The notes under the pieces: model-generated | Told to the model about the DNA's origin: nothing | Seen by the model: the letters and a program-made list of their open reading frames with translations, nothing else | Databases searched by the model: none | Assembly (NCBI GenBank): GCA_965644315.1 | Contig: CBFFRQ010000067.1 | Coordinates: forward strand, 248,001 to 312,000 | Length of the DNA stretch: 64,000 bases | From: Caecitellus pseudoparvulus | Taxonomy: Eukaryota; Bigyra: Bicosoecida | Reading direction: 5' to 3' | Shown: positions 61,376 through 64,000 of the stretch, one piece after another | How positions within the stretch are numbered: position 1 is the stretch's first letter | Layout of the letters: each line of letters starts with the position of its first letter | Made by a program: the position numbers and the translations under genes

Positions 61376-62030
61376 GGCTTGTCCTGTTGCTGCTGCCTGT
61401 AGTGTGGGGGAGGGGCAGGGCGCTGTGTGCTGTGGTGTGTGTGCGACACGCTCTGACGCAAGTGCTGGCGAAAGCGAGACGCCATGCTCACACCGCTACC
61501 CACGCACCATGGCGACGGATGACAGGGGGTCAAATCAAGTGTGACAGTGCTGTGTAGGTGGATGCTATCGTGTGAGCGCAGTGCGTAGCTGTGTTGGTGT
61601 GGCTGGGAGGCGTTGTCGTGCTTGACGTGCGAGGGTGCAACTTCCGCACTTGCACCAGTGCACGCTCACCTCTCGCGGCCAAAACTAAAGACAAGGCACC
61701 AGGCACGATGATGGGCATACGTGCAGTGACACTACAGGTGTGCGCGAGGGATAATTGATGCGCATTTTGGTGTCAAGCATCTGATTAGTGTCCAGCTCCT
61801 CCCGATGTCGGGCTCGGCATCTCAGCAAAAATGGTGTGAAACCAGCTTTTGGACACCCTTGAGAACCCCTGTTACGGCCATCATACGCCGCTTCCGAGGG
61901 CTAGTCATGGCGTGCGCAGGCAGTGGGCATCGTGCGTGTCAGTTTCACAGCCAAGCGCAGGCCCAACGACCCCCCCCCATATTCACGATCTATAAGCCGC
62001 GACGGAACGAGTGTGCATTGCACTGCTAGA
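61376..62030. other. intergenic spacer, no gene seen
   Basis: This lies between the PP2C stop and the start of the ankyrin-like gene, both on the minus strand. The open frames are short and poor. It likely contains the promoter of the ankyrin-like gene. No repeat or RNA gene was noticed. Confidence 0.45.
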
Positions 62031-63980
62031 TCACTGTTCAGCAGCCGCTGCCTCTGGAAAGGCCTGGTTCAGCGCCACGATGACGACGGTGACGTTGTCG
62101 ATGGTGTTCAGCTCCACGGCCTTCTTCACGAGGTCGTCTGCCGCGACCTGCACGTCGCCATGCGCCAGCAGGCGTCGTCGCACATAGTTCACCACTTGCT
62201 GGTTGGTCATGACGTCCCACACGCCGTCGCACGCCAGCACGACAAACTCGTCGTCGGCTGTGACCGGTTCGGAGAAAATCTCAGGCTCGGCCAGCAGCGT
62301 GTCGCCCGAGAACTCCTGGCCCCAGCAGTGCTGCTTGATGGTTTTGTGCTCCACGTCGCCAAAGCTGCGCGAGACAGCCAGCACACCCATCAGGCGGCCC
62401 TTGTTCAGGAACGCCCCGGCAGCTTCCAGGCGTGACAGCTCGTCGGGGCGCGAGCACTTGTGGTCGTCAGACAGCGCCACGGCAGCGCCCTTGCGGCACA
62501 GCACTGCGCGAGAGTCACCCACGTTGGCGCAGTACAGCACTGGGGCGTGTGCTGCTGACTGCTGCCGCACCATGAGCGTGACGGCGGTGGAGCCGGAGTA
62601 ATACCCCGTCTCCTCCTGCACGGCCAGGATGTCGTCGTCGGCAGCGAGGCAGCCCTCTGTCAGGGCCCGCACAGGGTCGGTGATGAGGGCGTGGTGGTCA
62701 AAGATGTTCTCCACCAGGATCTGACTCAGCACATCGGCAGTGGCGTCGCCGTTGTGCCCGTCACACACCGCAAAGAAGCCGTGCCGAGGGAATCCGCCCG
62801 AGGCGATCTCCGTCGGCAGGCTCGTCAAGTGCGACCTGGCGACGTTGGGCACGGCGATGTACCGATCCTCCATCGTGATGCGGTTGCCTTTCAGCGCGGC
62901 AGCACCGAAACGCAGGTTCAACGCCGTGTTCCGACCTGCAGGCGAGAACACCAGGCGGCTCGGCATGGCTTCCTCCTCCGCCTCGTCCACACCCTCGGGC
63001 AGGTCCGCCTTGGTGAAGGTGGGGTTGCCGTCGTCATCCAGCGTCACGGCGTCAAAGTACACCGTCGCAGGGGGGCTCTTGCCCTCCCCTGCCGCCTCTG
63101 ACGGTGACGTGGCGCCCTCCTCCTCGGCAGGTGACGTCCCTGCTGGGTCTTTGTGCCGTGACAGCATGCGCACCGAGTCACTTTTGTCCTCGTCCAGGGC
63201 TGTGTTGTTCATGGCGGTCCAGTTCTCAGGGGCGAACTGTCGGGGGGGCGCCGCCGCCAGAGCACTCCGCTTCATCGCCCAGGCAGCCTCCTCATCCCCC
63301 TCCAGGTCGGCCAGGTCCGCGTCGTCGCCCCTGTCCCCCGCCTCCTCCACCAGCTCATCCAGGGTGTCCACGAACTCGCCGTCCGACAGCGCCTGCACGT
63401 CCCCATAGTCCTCTGACGAATCCGACTCAGAGCCCTCATCCACACTGTGCAGGCGTACTCGCTCGCCCACCTCCACATCCCCCGCCACACCCGCCGCACC
63501 ACTGCCCCCCCGTAGGCGTGGCGAGGAGCCCACTGACGAGGCGCCTGGTGTGGATGGCCCTGCGCTGCCACTGCTGCCGTCTGCGACGGAGGAGCCGTCT
63601 GAGTGGCCCCGTGACATGATGCGGGCGTGGGAGTGCGCCGTGTGGAGGTGGGACAGGCCGCCGCCACCGGCTCCCGTGCCGGCGTCGCCCGTGGGCAGGG
63701 CACTGTGCAGGTCCTCCCCGCTGTGCACGGCAGTGGGTGCTTCCTCGTCGTCATCCTCCTCCTCCTCCTCCACTGCCTCGGCGTCAATGTCCGAGAACAT
63801 GTCTTGGCGGGTGCGTGCGCCGCCGGCCAGGGAGAACCCTGACTCATCGCGCGCCTGGAAGATGACGCGTTTCTGCCGCGACCCGCCCGCCGTGGCGGCA
63901 TCTACCTTCAGGCTCACCATGACGAAGTCTGTCTTGCGCTGCAGCGTCTTGGCGCGCCGCTCAGACTCCAGGCGGGACAT
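62031..63980 (-). CDS. PP2C-type Ser/Thr protein phosphatase with long acidic N-terminus
   Basis: The frame of 649 residues begins at an ATG at 63980. It stays open to the right edge of the window, so an upstream start or exon is possible. Residues about 1-340 are disordered and acidic, with Ser/Gly, Glu and Asp runs (AEAVEEEEEDDDEEAP). The PP2C (PPM) catalytic domain occupies about residues 350-640, with all key motifs in order: RITMEDRY, FFAVCDGHNG, GSTAVTLMV, ANVGDSRAVLCR, LSDDHKCSRPDE, RLMGVLAVSRSFGD, VVLACDGVWDVM and IDNVTVVIV. The metal-binding aspartates of DGH, DGVWD and DN are present, so it should be an active Mg2+/Mn2+-dependent phosphatase. There is no signal peptide or membrane helix. 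The acidic arm may direct substrate choice or localisation; that is inference. Confidence 0.92.
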   Translation of the reverse strand: MSRLESERRAKTLQRKTDFVMVSLKVDAATAGGSRQKRVIFQARDESGFSLAGGARTRQDMFSDIDAEAVEEEEEDDDEEAPTAVHSGEDLHSALPTGDAGTGAGGGGLSHLHTAHSHARIMSRGHSDGSSVADGSSGSAGPSTPGASSVGSSPRLRGGSGAAGVAGDVEVGERVRLHSVDEGSESDSSEDYGDVQALSDGEFVDTLDELVEEAGDRGDDADLADLEGDEEAAWAMKRSALAAAPPRQFAPENWTAMNNTALDEDKSDSVRMLSRHKDPAGTSPAEEEGATSPSEAAGEGKSPPATVYFDAVTLDDDGNPTFTKADLPEGVDEAEEEAMPSRLVFSPAGRNTALNLRFGAAALKGNRITMEDRYIAVPNVARSHLTSLPTEIASGGFPRHGFFAVCDGHNGDATADVLSQILVENIFDHHALITDPVRALTEGCLAADDDILAVQEETGYYSGSTAVTLMVRQQSAAHAPVLYCANVGDSRAVLCRKGAAVALSDDHKCSRPDELSRLEAAGAFLNKGRLMGVLAVSRSFGDVEHKTIKQHCWGQEFSGDTLLAEPEIFSEPVTADDEFVVLACDGVWDVMTNQQVVNYVRRRLLAHGDVQVAADDLVKKAVELNTIDNVTVVIVALNQAFPEAAAAEQ

Positions 63981-64000
63981 GGTGCCGCGCGATGAGTCAG

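Noticed and set aside
1-64000. Bacterial or viral origin suggested by long uninterrupted open frames and high GC
   Set aside because: Spliced genes and eukaryote-only families (Cav, CHD, RMI1, UTP20, SR) argue for a nuclear genome.
1-64000. tRNA or rRNA genes
   Set aside because: No T-loop-like or conserved rRNA sequence was recognised by eye in the spacers; a covariance scan would be decisive.

Overview
The window looks like nuclear DNA of a GC-rich single-celled eukaryote. Genes lie on both strands. Several are interrupted by short GT-AG introns of about 55-160 bases whose phases restore known protein families when removed (NADH dehydrogenase, RMI1, a claudin-like protein, a calcium channel). 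Other genes run as very long single exons; the largest is about 12 kb. The gene content is eukaryotic: a four-domain voltage-gated Ca2+ channel, a double-chromodomain SNF2 remodeller, an F-box protein, an SR-rich protein, a UTP20 C-terminus, RMI1 and PP2C. I cannot name the species. The compact introns and high GC would fit several free-living protist groups.

Layout. 1-5.9 kb (+): 3' part of a gene with a TPR-like region, a very long disordered middle and a C-terminal HAD acid phosphatase. 6.4-12.5 kb (+): two polytopic membrane proteins of unknown function. 12.5-14.6 kb (-): a relic of an NADH dehydrogenase 3' end, then an unrecognised multi-exon gene. 14.8-17.9 kb (+): a protein with a novel N-terminal region and eleven Sel1 repeats. 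18-19.2 kb: weak or broken coding pieces. 19.4-21.2 kb (-): type II NADH dehydrogenase. 21.4-22.5 kb (-): claudin/PMP22-like tetraspan. 22.7-35.2 kb (-): the giant Ca2+ channel. 35.7-38.9 kb (-): an ankyrin-type protein with a predicted N-myristoylation start. 39.4-41.3 kb (+): an F-box/TMEM185-like membrane protein. 41.3-43.5 kb (-): RMI1. 44.0-47.6 kb (-): a P-loop NTPase reminiscent of Crinkler/RHS proteins. 48.5-49.4 kb (-): an SR-rich protein. 49.6-57.1 kb (-): a CHD remodeller. 57.5-59.2 kb (+): a C-terminal UTP20 fragment. 59.1-61.4 kb (-): an ankyrin-like protein. 62.0-64.0 kb (-): PP2C phosphatase.

No operon logic is visible and most neighbours have unrelated jobs. The most striking relation is between the genes at 14.8-17.9 kb and 59.1-61.4 kb. 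They share a long N-terminal region I do not recognise but carry different solenoid repeats at the C-terminus, Sel1 in one and 38-residue ankyrin-like units in the other. This looks like an undescribed modular protein family. The second strong signal is a duplicated segment holding the last codons and 3' flank of the NADH dehydrogenase gene, 6.7 kb from the intact gene.

Limits. Exon borders were read by eye and domain calls come from motif recognition. No database search was possible. Genes without a recognised family are described only by what can be seen.
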